Positions 8,096-17,182 of a stretch of DNA of 33,251 nucleotides are shown here, piece by piece. The DNA is from Rummeliibacillus sp. POC4 (GTDB taxonomy: Bacteria > Bacillota > Bacilli > Bacillales_A > Planococcaceae), in assembly GCF_003576525.1 (NCBI RefSeq), contig NZ_QWUA01000054.1, positions 1 to 33,251 on the forward strand, written 5' to 3'. Position numbers and translations under genes: made by a program. The first letter of the stretch is position 1. Every line of letters starts with the position of its first letter. The notes beneath the pieces were generated by a model. The model was not told the DNA's origin. It worked only from the letters and a program-made list of their open reading frames with translations, and did not search any database.

Positions 8096-8439
8096 TAGTT
8101 AGTTAATACTAATTTAACTGGCCCTCTATTTTTGTGGCGCTGTGCTAAACATTCTTGGAACTCTCTAGACAAATTCTTTTTTAAATGTAAGTCATTTAAA
8201 ATAACATTCAGCATTTTCGCTACATCCTTTTGACGTTCTAAAGTTGTTGAAAAAAGCACTTTAGAAACATAAGCTAATGCCCCATAACGTTTTAAAAAAG
8301 GGGTCACATCCCGCACTGTTTTCAACACTTGTATTACTTGTTGTACGGTTTCTTTGCGATAAGTCGTACTTTCTTGTAAGTATTCATTTTCTATTGATAC
8401 TTCTTTCAAAAATTCTTGCAATGTAACATTGTTATCCAT
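8095..8439 (-). CDS. Hypothetical 114-residue helical protein
   Basis: Clearly translated: the ATG follows AAAAGGAGG. The product is small, charged and helical, with no signal or membrane segment. By eye, LKRYGALAYVSKVLFSTTL and the following ~20 residues loosely resemble the YlbG/DUF2129 core (RRYG-x-x-x-YVS), but over only ~40 residues, so I do not assign it. It lies between the main toxin/immunity pair and cassette C, and its stop codon shares a base with the GTG that opens cassette C. It could be an extra immunity or accessory protein of the locus or an unrelated passenger. Confidence 0.55.
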   Translation of the reverse strand: MDNNVTLQEFLKEVSIENEYLQESTTYRKETVQQVIQVLKTVRDVTPFLKRYGALAYVSKVLFSTTLERQKDVAKMLNVILNDLHLKKNLSREFQECLAQRHKNRGPVKLVLTN

Positions 8440-8613
8440 ACAGATGAACCTCCTTTTAAAAAGTCTTTAAAATCTTGTTATAGTATCTATCTTGAGACAT
8501 TATATTATACCTTTACCTTGCCATATATTTAACCCAAGAAACAGTTCATTAATGTGCAATTTAATTCAGATCTCTTTCCTATTACTATAAGAACACCCTT
8601 TAGATAAACATCC

Positions 8614-8860
8614 AAAGGGGTGAAACATCGTGACTTTATTCAAAGAATCGCAACTCTTTTACAAACTCGACTTTATTTCAAACCAACATTATTTTGAGAA
8701 ATTCAAAATAAATACCCTATGTCTTAATTACATCTTTTTAAACGCATGCGCATAGTGGATATCTATCTAATTTCTTTAAAAACTGTTGTTACAATACCTT
8801 ATATACCTATTTTAAATGTTCTTCATTCACTTGGAGAAATAAAGTCGTCACCCTTTACTT
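8614..8860. repeat. Intergenic stretch with imperfect inverted repeats, possible element relic
   Basis: The 510-base gap 8440-8951 holds no convincing gene. Its left part has AAAGGGGTGA followed by GTGACTTTATT (8614-8640). Its right part has the inverted counterpart AATAAAGTCGTCACCCTTT (8838-8856). Between them a GTG at 8630, 6 bases past AAAGGGGTGA, opens a 41-residue + strand frame ending at 8755. Repeats around a short reading frame look like the deleted remains of an insertion sequence or a MITE. No transposase motif is visible. A small hairpin (CACCCTTT with AAAGGGGTG, ~8594-8622) overlaps the left end. Confidence 0.35.
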
Positions 8861-8951
8861 GAAGAAAACTCATTTACCCCACACCTAAAACGGCATTGCA
8901 TAAATCTTGTACCTTGTATTTAAAAAGTTAAATATATCACTTTACACTATT

Positions 8952-9482
8952 TCAATTAATAATATCTAAGTCGTTTTCCGCAATAGTTAACACTGCTCCA
9001 TCATATTGAATAAAAGCACATGCTGACAATGAATCTAAGTGAATACTCGGCACCCAACTTTCACCTAGAAAAAGCCTACTAATTTTATGAACATTTATTT
9101 TTTCAAACTCAATGTTTAGCTTTTCTCCTAAACAAAGTATAGCTAATTCATTCATTATGCTTTCACAATAAAAAAGATCAATAATATATGATTCTTGAGA
9201 TTTATTAATACATTCCATGACAAAGTAAATATTTCTTCTATTAAAATTATATATTTTATATCTAATATTTTGAAGTTTCAATTCTTTTTCAAAGTTTAAT
9301 TTTTCACTCTTATCAACTTGTAGAATAAGTTGATGGACCTTATTTTCAAACAATAATTTAAGGTTTTCTAAATTACGATTTCCATCCTCAAATAAATCTA
9401 TTTCATATATTTGTTTATACTTATAGATGCGGTAAATATTCTTATCCTCGATATAATTTTTTTTTATAAATTCAAATTCCAA
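8952..9482 (-). CDS. Candidate immunity protein for the main Rhs toxin
   Basis: A 176-residue, cytoplasmic, acidic protein (DLFEDGNRNLENLKLLFENK, DLFYCESIMNELAILCLGEK) with no signal or membrane segment. I recognise no family. It begins at a TTG 33 bases after the stop of the main rhs gene, behind the ribosome site AGAAGGA. That is the usual immunity slot, and its acidity would suit a very basic toxin tip (lysine and arginine rich). The immunity role is inferred from position and charge. Confidence 0.6.
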   Translation of the reverse strand: MEFEFIKKNYIEDKNIYRIYKYKQIYEIDLFEDGNRNLENLKLLFENKVHQLILQVDKSEKLNFEKELKLQNIRYKIYNFNRRNIYFVMECINKSQESYIIDLFYCESIMNELAILCLGEKLNIEFEKINVHKISRLFLGESWVPSIHLDSLSACAFIQYDGAVLTIAENDLDIIN

Positions 9483-9515
9483 TATTTGTCCTTCTTTCCT
9501 CTAAGATAATAGGTT

Positions 9516-11882
9516 CTACTCCCATTTTACTTTTTTCCTTGAAGGATATATAAAATAATGTTTGTTCTTTTTATATTTCCAATGAAGATGCAGGACTTTT
9601 TTAGTGGTTCTCTTTTTCTTTTCTCTAATTTGATGATAATCTAATCCAAAAAATCTACTATCCACACTTTTAGTTTGCTTTTTTTTACGGTTTACAATTG
9701 CTAATATTCTACCATCTCTTTTACTTGGACCTTTAATTGCATATTTACGATTCTTCCATGATTTTTTTATTTTACTTACTGTTGCCTTTACGTTTAGTGA
9801 TTTATATACTCTATATGCTCCTCTAAATCGCTTACCATCTGTATCTAACATTATGACGGGATTATTACGAGCATAATCATACCCATTCTGTGACAATGGT
9901 TCATCACCATCACCTGAATCGGGATCTAAAGCTAAGAATGCACCATTCACTGGATTATAGTATCGAGCTTGTAAATAATAATTCTTGGTTTCTTCATCAT
10001 AATAATAGCCTGCATATCTAATTGGATTATCTTTTGCGATGTCTCCCTCTCCGGATAAGACATTTCCATAGGCATCGTATTGATATGAACCTACTTCTTT
10101 TCCTTCGTAATCTCTGATTGATACGACATCACCACGATGGTTTGTCCAGTAATGAAATACTTGATTTTTCCATTCTCCTAATGTATCTTTTTCTTTTACA
10201 ATCATTCCAAGTGGTGTGTGGTCATCCCATTGGTAATAGACGTACTTTACTTGGTTATTTTTCTTGATGACTTCCATCACTAGAACTTCATTGTCATAGA
10301 AGTATTCGTGCGTTTCGTCTCCCATGATTTTCTTGGTACGTAAGCTTGTTTCATCATATTCATAACGGGCAATTTCTTTACCGTTTAAGTCCGTTACACG
10401 CGTTTGTTGACCTAATGCGTTGTATTCGTATTTGTAGTGCTCATCTTGTGTTAAATTTCCATCTGCATCATAAGTATAGTTTACACCATTTTTTGTTGTG
10501 ATTTGGTTGGCATGGTTGTATTCAAATGAATCTACTTTTGATCCTTGTTTGGTTTCTAAACGATTCCCTACTGCATCATATTGATATTCGATTATGGTTC
10601 CATCTGGCAAAGTTTCTTTGGTCAATTGGTTATTGCTATCATATACATAATGAAATGTACCGGCAGATGTTTGCTCTTCTGTAATGTTACCTGATTGATC
10701 ATAAGTGTAGTATATCCTTTCAGCTGCTTGGTCGTTTTGTTGGTACTGAATAGATTGTAATAAATTCGCTTTATTAAATTGCTGTATTTGTTTATATAAG
10801 CCGTTATTAACGGTTAAGGTTGTTGTGTTATTTGGGATGTCTTCATCATATTTGTAATGGAGAAGGATTATATCTCCTCTATTTACCTTTACAACATCTA
10901 ATTTATCCGCATCTTGTTTATATGAAATTTCTTTTGATAAACTATCTGAATCTGTACCATTTTGATACTTTACTTGATTTTTCTCTAATCGTTCATTTTT
11001 ATCATATTGATATTCAGATGTGAAATTATTATGATTATAGCTTTTTGATGCGCCATTCTCCTCATAATATTGAAATTCTTTTTCTGGATTTTCATTACCA
11101 TTTATCTTAATCGATTGTAATCGACCAGAATCATCATATTCCTGTTTCCAAGAATAAACTTCTGCATTATCTTTTGAAATTTTTACATTTTCTAAATCTC
11201 CCACCGTATTATATTCATAGTCTTTTTTAATGCCAGAAGGTAATGTTTCTAATTTTAAATCACCATTTGAATTATAGTCGTAATTGAATTCCATATTGGT
11301 GTTTTCCGTCTTTGGCATTATCGTTTTTATGACTTGGTCATTCAAATTGTAATCGTATTTTTTTTCGTGTCCTAATGCATCGTTAACCGATTTCAAATTT
11401 TCATTATTATCATAACTATATTCCGTTCTTTGATTTCCATCTATTACAACGGTAATAACATCTAAATGTAGTGGATCGTATTGGTAGGATGTTTTACGAC
11501 CTTCACCATCTGTATAGGCTATTTTCCGTCCAAATACATCATATTTTGTTGTGACAGTGTTATTATTTGTATCTGTTATAGTTTCTGTATGTTCATCATC
11601 ATTATATTTCGTTTCTTCATATGTTCCATTAGCATAGGATGTTTTTGTAGATCGACCATATACATCGTAATCATAAGATGTTGTTTCAACGCCAACTGTT
11701 GAAGATTTTAAATAGGGCCCTTGATATTGATTATTGGTTACCTCACCTGTTACATCCACACTATTAATCAATTGGTTAAAATCATTATATTTATTTGTGA
11801 TGGTTCCATCAGTACTTGTTTGTTCTTCGAGATTACCATATTTATCATATTTATATTGAGTGGTAACTCCTTCTTCATCCAC
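9516..11882 (-). CDS. WapA-like Rhs protein, distal part: YD repeats, core end and basic toxin tip
   Basis: The distal part of the main rhs gene, in frame with 12075-15407. Between them lie one TAA and 64 open codons of normal Rhs sequence (DISVTNTYQFNEKENEF...). The first codon listed, a GTG at 11882, has no obvious ribosome site and is only the first possible start. The product is an array of YD repeats (such as TTQYKYDKYGNLEE) forming the Rhs shell, then the core end YYLQARYYNPVNGAFLALDP and PVIMLDTDG. The last ~105 residues form the toxin tip, extremely lysine/arginine-rich and ending GLDYHQIREKKKRTTKK and LHLHWKYKKNKHYFIYP. The clustered His and basic residues suggest a nuclease, but I recognise no named domain. 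A candidate immunity gene follows at once. Confidence 0.85.
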   Translation of the reverse strand: MDEEGVTTQYKYDKYGNLEEQTSTDGTITNKYNDFNQLINSVDVTGEVTNNQYQGPYLKSSTVGVETTSYDYDVYGRSTKTSYANGTYEETKYNDDEHTETITDTNNNTVTTKYDVFGRKIAYTDGEGRKTSYQYDPLHLDVITVVIDGNQRTEYSYDNNENLKSVNDALGHEKKYDYNLNDQVIKTIMPKTENTNMEFNYDYNSNGDLKLETLPSGIKKDYEYNTVGDLENVKISKDNAEVYSWKQEYDDSGRLQSIKINGNENPEKEFQYYEENGASKSYNHNNFTSEYQYDKNERLEKNQVKYQNGTDSDSLSKEISYKQDADKLDVVKVNRGDIILLHYKYDEDIPNNTTTLTVNNGLYKQIQQFNKANLLQSIQYQQNDQAAERIYYTYDQSGNITEEQTSAGTFHYVYDSNNQLTKETLPDGTIIEYQYDAVGNRLETKQGSKVDSFEYNHANQITTKNGVNYTYDADGNLTQDEHYKYEYNALGQQTRVTDLNGKEIARYEYDETSLRTKKIMGDETHEYFYDNEVLVMEVIKKNNQVKYVYYQWDDHTPLGMIVKEKDTLGEWKNQVFHYWTNHRGDVVSIRDYEGKEVGSYQYDAYGNVLSGEGDIAKDNPIRYAGYYYDEETKNYYLQARYYNPVNGAFLALDPDSGDGDEPLSQNGYDYARNNPVIMLDTDGKRFRGAYRVYKSLNVKATVSKIKKSWKNRKYAIKGPSKRDGRILAIVNRKKKQTKSVDSRFFGLDYHQIREKKKRTTKKVLHLHWKYKKNKHYFIYPSRKKVKWE

Positions 11883-12074
11883 TGAGTCTGTAATATTATA
11901 TTGGTCGTCATAATCTTGTGTTGTAGTGGTAGCATCACTATTCTCTATTTCTGAGACTGCGTACGAATTATTTTTCAGATCACGTCTATAAAGCGTTTCT
12001 GAACCTTCCGTATCAATTGATTTAAATTCATTTTCTTTTTCATTAAATTGATACGTATTTGTTACTGAGATGTC

Positions 12075-15000
12075 TTAAGGAACAGCTTTAGCTTGTTGGT
12101 CAAAAATTGTTAACTCATTTTTCGAATATGAAAATACAGTTTGATTATTTTTACCATCTTCGTATTTTGTCAGTTGTCCGTTTTCATAAGTGAAATTTTC
12201 AGTAATCGTACTTGGTGTTTGATCACTACCGGTTATCGTATGGTCTAATAAATCACTATTGTATTTATACATTGTCCAATGGTCTGCAAATTGTACTTTA
12301 CTGATTTTGTTATCAGTATACGAGATATTAATTTCTTTTTGTTTTTCGATTCCATTTTTTTCTGAGACAGTGATTAATTGATCTTCAGCATTTCGAATAA
12401 AATCAATTTGATTTTCATATTGGTCTTTGTAAGAAGCAAGATAGAAGTTATTTGATTTTTGGCCTATTTTAAATGTTTGTGAAAATTGACTTTTATCTGT
12501 CAATGTAAAAGTAGTGTCATTGACTCGCAATAATTGTTCATACAATCCTTTTGGTGAAGTATATTGTGTACCGTCTTTTTTAAATGTATGAACAGTGCCA
12601 TCTTCATCTGTATATAAAACATCTTCATTTTCTAATACAGATAATGTTTCATTCCCGACAAATGTCCAACCTTTCCCTAAAGCAGAGTCATCTGTTGAAC
12701 GCGAATTATACGTACGCTTGAAATCATACCCTAAAATACCTCTTGTATAAAGAGACTCATCCGTAAATTGTAACGCCATATTTCCTGTTGTGACATTGAC
12801 ACTTGAAGAAGCATTACCAAATTCGTTTTCATCATACGTGAAGTAATCCTCTAAACCAATTAGTTCTAAATGTTGGTTTGGTTTTACACTATTTGAAGAT
12901 GCTTCAGGACTCAAACCTCGTTTCCCAAAAATCTTATCTTCTTCTGTTTCAGGAGCCGTGGTGTCATCATCAAAATACGCTTGTACTTTTGCGGTGTAAT
13001 TTTTATTGTTATCGTATTCCGCATCAGTTGTTATACTGGTCTTTCCTTTAACCTTAATGACTTTATCATTACTTCCATCATTTAATACCACATCGTAATA
13101 TTTTGCACCAGTAGATTCTTTCCACTCAACATCAAAACTTGTTTTATTTTGGACTAAGTTATCATCATTTGAAGTTAATTTTACTTCTTTTGGTGCGTAT
13201 AAGGGCATATAACCATAGTTAACATCTGATGAAGGTGAATCACCTGCAGCTGACATGGCAATAACACGAACACTATAACGTTTAGATGTATTTCCATATG
13301 TGGTACTTGGATCGATTGGGAGTTCGCTACCCGTTCCGACACTTGATGAATTATCCAATTCTACTTGATGAAGATCCGTATTCCCTGCTTTGATTTCTTC
13401 GTCAGTTGGCCAAATTTTCTTACCTTTTGTACTAACAGATAATGTGTCTTTACCTACTGTATAATTTTCATATTTTGCACCATTCCAAATACGGACTTTA
13501 TAGCCTGTAGCGTTCGTAACTTTTTTCCAACTAATATCTAACCAGCCACGGCCTTTATTGACTGTATCTGTTTCTGGATAGCTTTCAGCTTTTACAGTTG
13601 GTAAATCAGGTTCACCAGCTGGTACAGGAATAGCTTTTGATACTGTTGAAGATGTTGGGCCATTACCAGTAGGATATTGTGGAATTACACGGAATTTATA
13701 GGCTTTAGATGTAACTGTTGTTCCCGCTTTTATAGAATAAAATTCGGTTGGATCTAATGGTAATTCAACACCTGATTTACTTGTGCTATAAGTACTTGAT
13801 GAACTATAAGGTGCTTTTGGAAAAACTTTTTGTCCTTTAGAATTCCAACTAGTTGCAGTTCCTTTGTAAATACTTTGATAACCTTTTCCATCAAACATTT
13901 GTAAATCATAACTAGTTGCACCATACACAGACTTCCACTTCACATTTACTGAACCAGTTTTAGAAGCTGCATCATCGGCAGTTGCTGTCATTGTCGGTGT
14001 AGGCATTTTATCGTATTTATAGGCAATAACAATTTTTGCTTTTTTGGTACTTTCTGCCGCCGTGATTTTTTTCCAATAGGTCTTTCCATTCCCATTTGTG
14101 TGGAATTTAAAACCGTAATTAGAACGTTCCCCGGAAACCCAAGCTTGTATTGTATCAGTTACATCAAAATGAGCCCATTCATCACGCCCAACCGATGTTG
14201 AAGTGATTTTTGTAGAAGATGGCTTATTATTCCAGGTTAATTCGCCCGCCAACCATTTTCCTTTGACCTCATCAACCCACAAGCCATTTTTTTGAGAAGC
14301 ATAATACGCATGCGTTACATATGCTTGTAAGTCTGCGCTATCAATCGTAGCACCTTTTAATTCTCCTACAATACTAAATTTGATAAATGGATAGTTCGTT
14401 CCAGATGTACTATCATAGTAACCTGTTTGTAAAACATACTCTCCTTGTGCTGCGTCCCATTGTTTGTTGAAGTTTGCTGTTGGGTATTTACTAGAAACAT
14501 ATGTATCTCCTAATGCTTCAATCGTTACAGAGGGATCAATGTAAACAGGGTAAATACGATTTTTGGATTTTAACCAATCATCATTGGCATCTAATGTTAG
14601 AGAATACGTATTTTCTTTTGTTTTAGTTAATTGATACTGAACCTTATCAGAATAGACGCCTTCTCCTTTAGTCTCATTCATATTTGAGTCCATCATCATT
14701 GGCTTAGGTAAGACGAAGGTCTTGTCTTTTTTCTCATCATTCGTGAAAAATCCAACTGAACCGTCTGATAAAAGCTTTGCATCTAAATCGGTTTTTAGCG
14801 TATACGTAAATTGATGAATACCTGTATATTCATTGACGATCCAGTCTTCTTTTACTTCCTCATTAAAAGTAATATGACGTAAATCGATTTGCGGATAAAT
14901 ATTTTTATATTGGATCTCATTTTCTTTGGTAGAGGTTTTACTTGAAGTTGATGGGAGTATCTTCTCATCATTTTTTGTCGCAGAGCTTAACTCAAAAACG

Positions 15001-15407
15001 AGCTTGTGATTCCCTTTGCTGTACGTTATGCTCTGATCATTTTTAATCGATTGTGGAAACTTTGATTCTAGTTGAGTGGTATCAGTCGTAACATAGCCTG
15101 TCCCAGTAGAAGTTAGGTTCTCAGAAATGTCTTCATACTGATTATTCTGTTTAACGTGGACCTTTTCAGCATAAATTTCTTTGTAATAGTTTCCTTTTTC
15201 ATCTGTAAATGTCTTCGTTGTAGCTGTTCGTTTATCTTTTAGTTCTTTTAAATTGTCAGTAGAAATAGTTTCTTTTTCCGAATCAGTCTGTTGTTCTTCC
15301 GATTCTTTTGAATCTGAGTATGCTAAACCAACATATTCAGGAATCATACTAACAATTAAAATGGTGACTAAAAATAACGATAGCCATTTTTTTAAATATT
15401 GTTTCAT
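12075..15407 (-). CDS. WapA-like secreted Rhs protein, proximal part (interrupted by in-frame TAA)
   Basis: The head of a wall-associated contact-dependent toxin of the WapA/Rhs family, 1110 residues before the stop. A signal peptide occupies ~1-30 (KKWLSLFLVTILIVSMIPEY). A DNRLRE-type domain lies at ~290-465 (LGDTYVSSKYPTANFN ... GELTWNNKPSS ... DVTDTIQAWVSG). Fibronectin-III-like modules follow at ~470-840, then the Rhs N-terminal domain from ~865 (SSSVNVTTGNMALQFTDESL, LGKGWTF). ATG follows TTGGAGGCGCAAA. The TAA at 12075-12077 is in frame with the rest of the gene; without it the frame covers 1963 codons to 9516, a normal WapA-like size. Read literally, only a toxin-less head is made. One base change or a sequencing error would explain it. 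Confidence 0.9.
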   Translation of the reverse strand: MKQYLKKWLSLFLVTILIVSMIPEYVGLAYSDSKESEEQQTDSEKETISTDNLKELKDKRTATTKTFTDEKGNYYKEIYAEKVHVKQNNQYEDISENLTSTGTGYVTTDTTQLESKFPQSIKNDQSITYSKGNHKLVFELSSATKNDEKILPSTSSKTSTKENEIQYKNIYPQIDLRHITFNEEVKEDWIVNEYTGIHQFTYTLKTDLDAKLLSDGSVGFFTNDEKKDKTFVLPKPMMMDSNMNETKGEGVYSDKVQYQLTKTKENTYSLTLDANDDWLKSKNRIYPVYIDPSVTIEALGDTYVSSKYPTANFNKQWDAAQGEYVLQTGYYDSTSGTNYPFIKFSIVGELKGATIDSADLQAYVTHAYYASQKNGLWVDEVKGKWLAGELTWNNKPSSTKITSTSVGRDEWAHFDVTDTIQAWVSGERSNYGFKFHTNGNGKTYWKKITAAESTKKAKIVIAYKYDKMPTPTMTATADDAASKTGSVNVKWKSVYGATSYDLQMFDGKGYQSIYKGTATSWNSKGQKVFPKAPYSSSSTYSTSKSGVELPLDPTEFYSIKAGTTVTSKAYKFRVIPQYPTGNGPTSSTVSKAIPVPAGEPDLPTVKAESYPETDTVNKGRGWLDISWKKVTNATGYKVRIWNGAKYENYTVGKDTLSVSTKGKKIWPTDEEIKAGNTDLHQVELDNSSSVGTGSELPIDPSTTYGNTSKRYSVRVIAMSAAGDSPSSDVNYGYMPLYAPKEVKLTSNDDNLVQNKTSFDVEWKESTGAKYYDVVLNDGSNDKVIKVKGKTSITTDAEYDNNKNYTAKVQAYFDDDTTAPETEEDKIFGKRGLSPEASSNSVKPNQHLELIGLEDYFTYDENEFGNASSSVNVTTGNMALQFTDESLYTRGILGYDFKRTYNSRSTDDSALGKGWTFVGNETLSVLENEDVLYTDEDGTVHTFKKDGTQYTSPKGLYEQLLRVNDTTFTLTDKSQFSQTFKIGQKSNNFYLASYKDQYENQIDFIRNAEDQLITVSEKNGIEKQKEINISYTDNKISKVQFADHWTMYKYNSDLLDHTITGSDQTPSTITENFTYENGQLTKYEDGKNNQTVFSYSKNELTIFDQQAKAVP

Positions 15408-15800
15408 TTTGCGCCTCCAATAATTACTTATATAACAAAAATGTTACAAATTAATTATATATGAGCAAAAAAATGATATAAATGAGTCTTTAATGGTCAC
15501 TTATTTCCTCTTTAAGAAAAAAAACGCTATTTTTAATCAATTATCAATAATTAAAGGATTGAAAGATGATTAATAACCATATTACTATTTTTAACATATA
15601 AGTTACTAAGACGAATGTTTTAAAAAATAAAAAGCCAAACTAAATTTTGAATCAGTTCAGCTTAAAAAGTTTCAGGTTATATTCATAGCATAAATTGACA
15701 TTAGTTAATACTTCTAATTGATGGACATTTATTTCTAGATTATGTAAAGAAAAAGAGCGTGAAATAAAAATCAGTTCATAGTTATTAGTTAAAACTATAA
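15408..15800 (-). terminator. Upstream region of the rhs gene, with terminator at 15632-15663
   Basis: There is no gene between the rhs start and ~15800. On the - strand AAGCTGAACT (15663-15654) pairs with AGTTTGGCTT (15641-15632), including two G-U pairs, and is followed by TTTATTTTTT. This would stop transcription from the relic and acetyltransferase upstream. The ~220 AT-rich bases between it and the rhs start must hold the rhs promoter; no convincing -35/-10 pair stands out. Confidence 0.6.
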
Positions 15801-15803
15801 ATC

Positions 15804-16080
15804 ACGGTTCACCAACCATCTCAACGTTTTTCGGGATTCGTTTACCCTTTTATTCATTTCTTCGGCCTCTAAGACAGTGAAAGTACGGAAATCACCTCTT
15901 TTTGTAATTTTATCTATACCATTTTTTAAAAGTTGTTGTTCAACAATATGGCCCTTTTATGTAAAAAAACGTAGATCCTTTACTTTGGAAACGCGCCCTT
16001 TAATTGAATAACTAAAAGCTTCTATTAGCTGGTTTTGTGGAATAAAACTCTTTACCTAAAGCAACAAAATTTACGAAAAC
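15804..16080 (-). pseudogene. Degraded coding relic of unknown identity
   Basis: On the - strand between two terminators, broken frames read like former coding sequence: FVNFVALGKEFYSTKPANRS, then shifted IEAFSYSIKGRVSKVKDLRF, a TAA, then GHIVEQQLLKNGIDKITKRG and EAEEMNKRVNESRKTLRWLV to a stop near 15800. Composition and codon pattern resemble real protein, and at least one frameshift and one stop separate the pieces. There is no start codon or recognised family. It is the only content of this ~280-base stretch. Confidence 0.4.
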
Positions 16081-16098
16081 AGCCAAAATATAAATAAC

Positions 16099-16129
16099 AA
16101 GCCCATTCATCTAAATTTTGAATAGGCTT
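16099..16129 (-). terminator. Terminator downstream of the arylamine N-acetyltransferase
   Basis: AAGCCCATTC (16099-16108) pairs with GAATAGGCTT (16120-16129) with one mismatch. On the - strand it is followed by the T-rich gttatttatatttt, about 85 bases after the gene's stop. Confidence 0.6.
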
Positions 16130-16212
16130 AAATTTATTATTTTGTTGTCTTATGTTTAATAATTAGCAACATACATTTTTTAATTAAATCAAAATGCTTT
16201 TGCATATCTGCA

Positions 16213-16953
16213 TTACTGATAAAAATAATCCTTTTTAGCTTGTTGCTTTTCAACATCTGTTAAAACTCGGTTGTTCTTTTCACCATTTTTCATAATAACT
16301 AAATTATTTTCTGAAAGTGTCACCGTACCATCTTCCGTACATTTTGTTAATAATGCGCGTTTGTTAAACATAGAATCTTCACTTTGCTCAATAATTTGCT
16401 GCGAAATCCGTAGCTGATTCCAAGTGATACTTTCTCGTTTAAAACGATATGCTAACTTAAATTGTTCGTCACGATAACTACGTTTCATATACAGTTCATC
16501 ATCGATTATTTTATATTCACCATTCGTTGAAGATACGACTTGACCATCTAATGGTACAGGTATTAATGGTATATTATTCCCAAAACCTGCATCTATTAAA
16601 TAGGCATGTCCTTGATCCTCTAGTAATATGACCGTATGTGTGTAGCCTGTTTTTGAAAATGCTTGGCGTGTTTCTTCATATATAACTGCAGAAATCAACT
16701 TCACATTTAGATGATTCTCACGGAGCACCTCAAATAATAACGTATTTATTTCATAGCAAAGTCCACCACGACGATTCGTTAAAAGTTTCTCCGTAATTGT
16801 CTCTAGCGAAAGTGGCTTCGTCGTTTTGTCCATCACATCTAAATTCTCAAAAGGAATGTACTTCGCAATATGGCGTAATATTATGGGCATATGTTTCAAA
16901 TCTATCGTTGTATTTTCTAAATGAATTCTTTCTAAAAAACGCTTTGTTAACAT
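16213..16953 (-). CDS. nat: Arylamine N-acetyltransferase (intact)
   Basis: This enzyme transfers the acetyl group of acetyl-CoA to aromatic amines and hydrazines through a cysteine thioester; it is cytosolic. The catalytic triad is visible: Cys66 in RRGGLCYEIN, His106 in GYTHTVIL and Asp121 in LIDAGFG. Length (246 residues) is slightly below the usual ~260-280. ATG follows AGGTGAAAGC. The 3' half is duplicated 14 kb away at 1931-2404 in the same orientation, the first sign that the whole toxin locus sits between direct repeats. A terminator follows at 16099-16129. The substrate in this organism cannot be told. Confidence 0.9.
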   Translation of the reverse strand: MLTKRFLERIHLENTTIDLKHMPIILRHIAKYIPFENLDVMDKTTKPLSLETITEKLLTNRRGGLCYEINTLLFEVLRENHLNVKLISAVIYEETRQAFSKTGYTHTVILLEDQGHAYLIDAGFGNNIPLIPVPLDGQVVSSTNGEYKIIDDELYMKRSYRDEQFKLAYRFKRESITWNQLRISQQIIEQSEDSMFNKRALLTKCTEDGTVTLSENNLVIMKNGEKNNRVLTDVEKQQAKKDYFYQ

Positions 16954-17182
16954 GCTTTCACCTACTATATGTTTCTATATGTCTAGCAATCAGTGCAAAA
17001 TACGAGATTCTGCCATTTCCTTTTAGGAAACTGGTTCCTCCATTTATTTTACACTTTTTAATATGCTAACAGAAGAATGGACATACGTTCATAAGTAGTT
17101 AATGTAGTGGGTTTAATTTCCTCGCCTTTTTGAACTTTTAAAAACCTTGTACTGCTAAAGCCTCTGTTAGTTGTTCAAAAAT

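Noticed and set aside
3342-9482. The repeated rhs blocks as a CRISPR-like or tandem-repeat array.
   Set aside because: The repeats are long, coding and irregularly spaced; they are rhs gene copies.
10820-11702. Plus-strand frames opposite the rhs repeats at 10820-11023 and 11481-11702.
   Set aside because: They are antisense shadows of the YD-repeat codons, with no ribosome sites; the reversed repeat bias explains their openness.
12060-12090. Programmed readthrough of the TAA in the rhs gene.
   Set aside because: The context (CCT TAA GAC) has none of the usual readthrough signals and no following stem; a point mutation or sequencing error is simpler.
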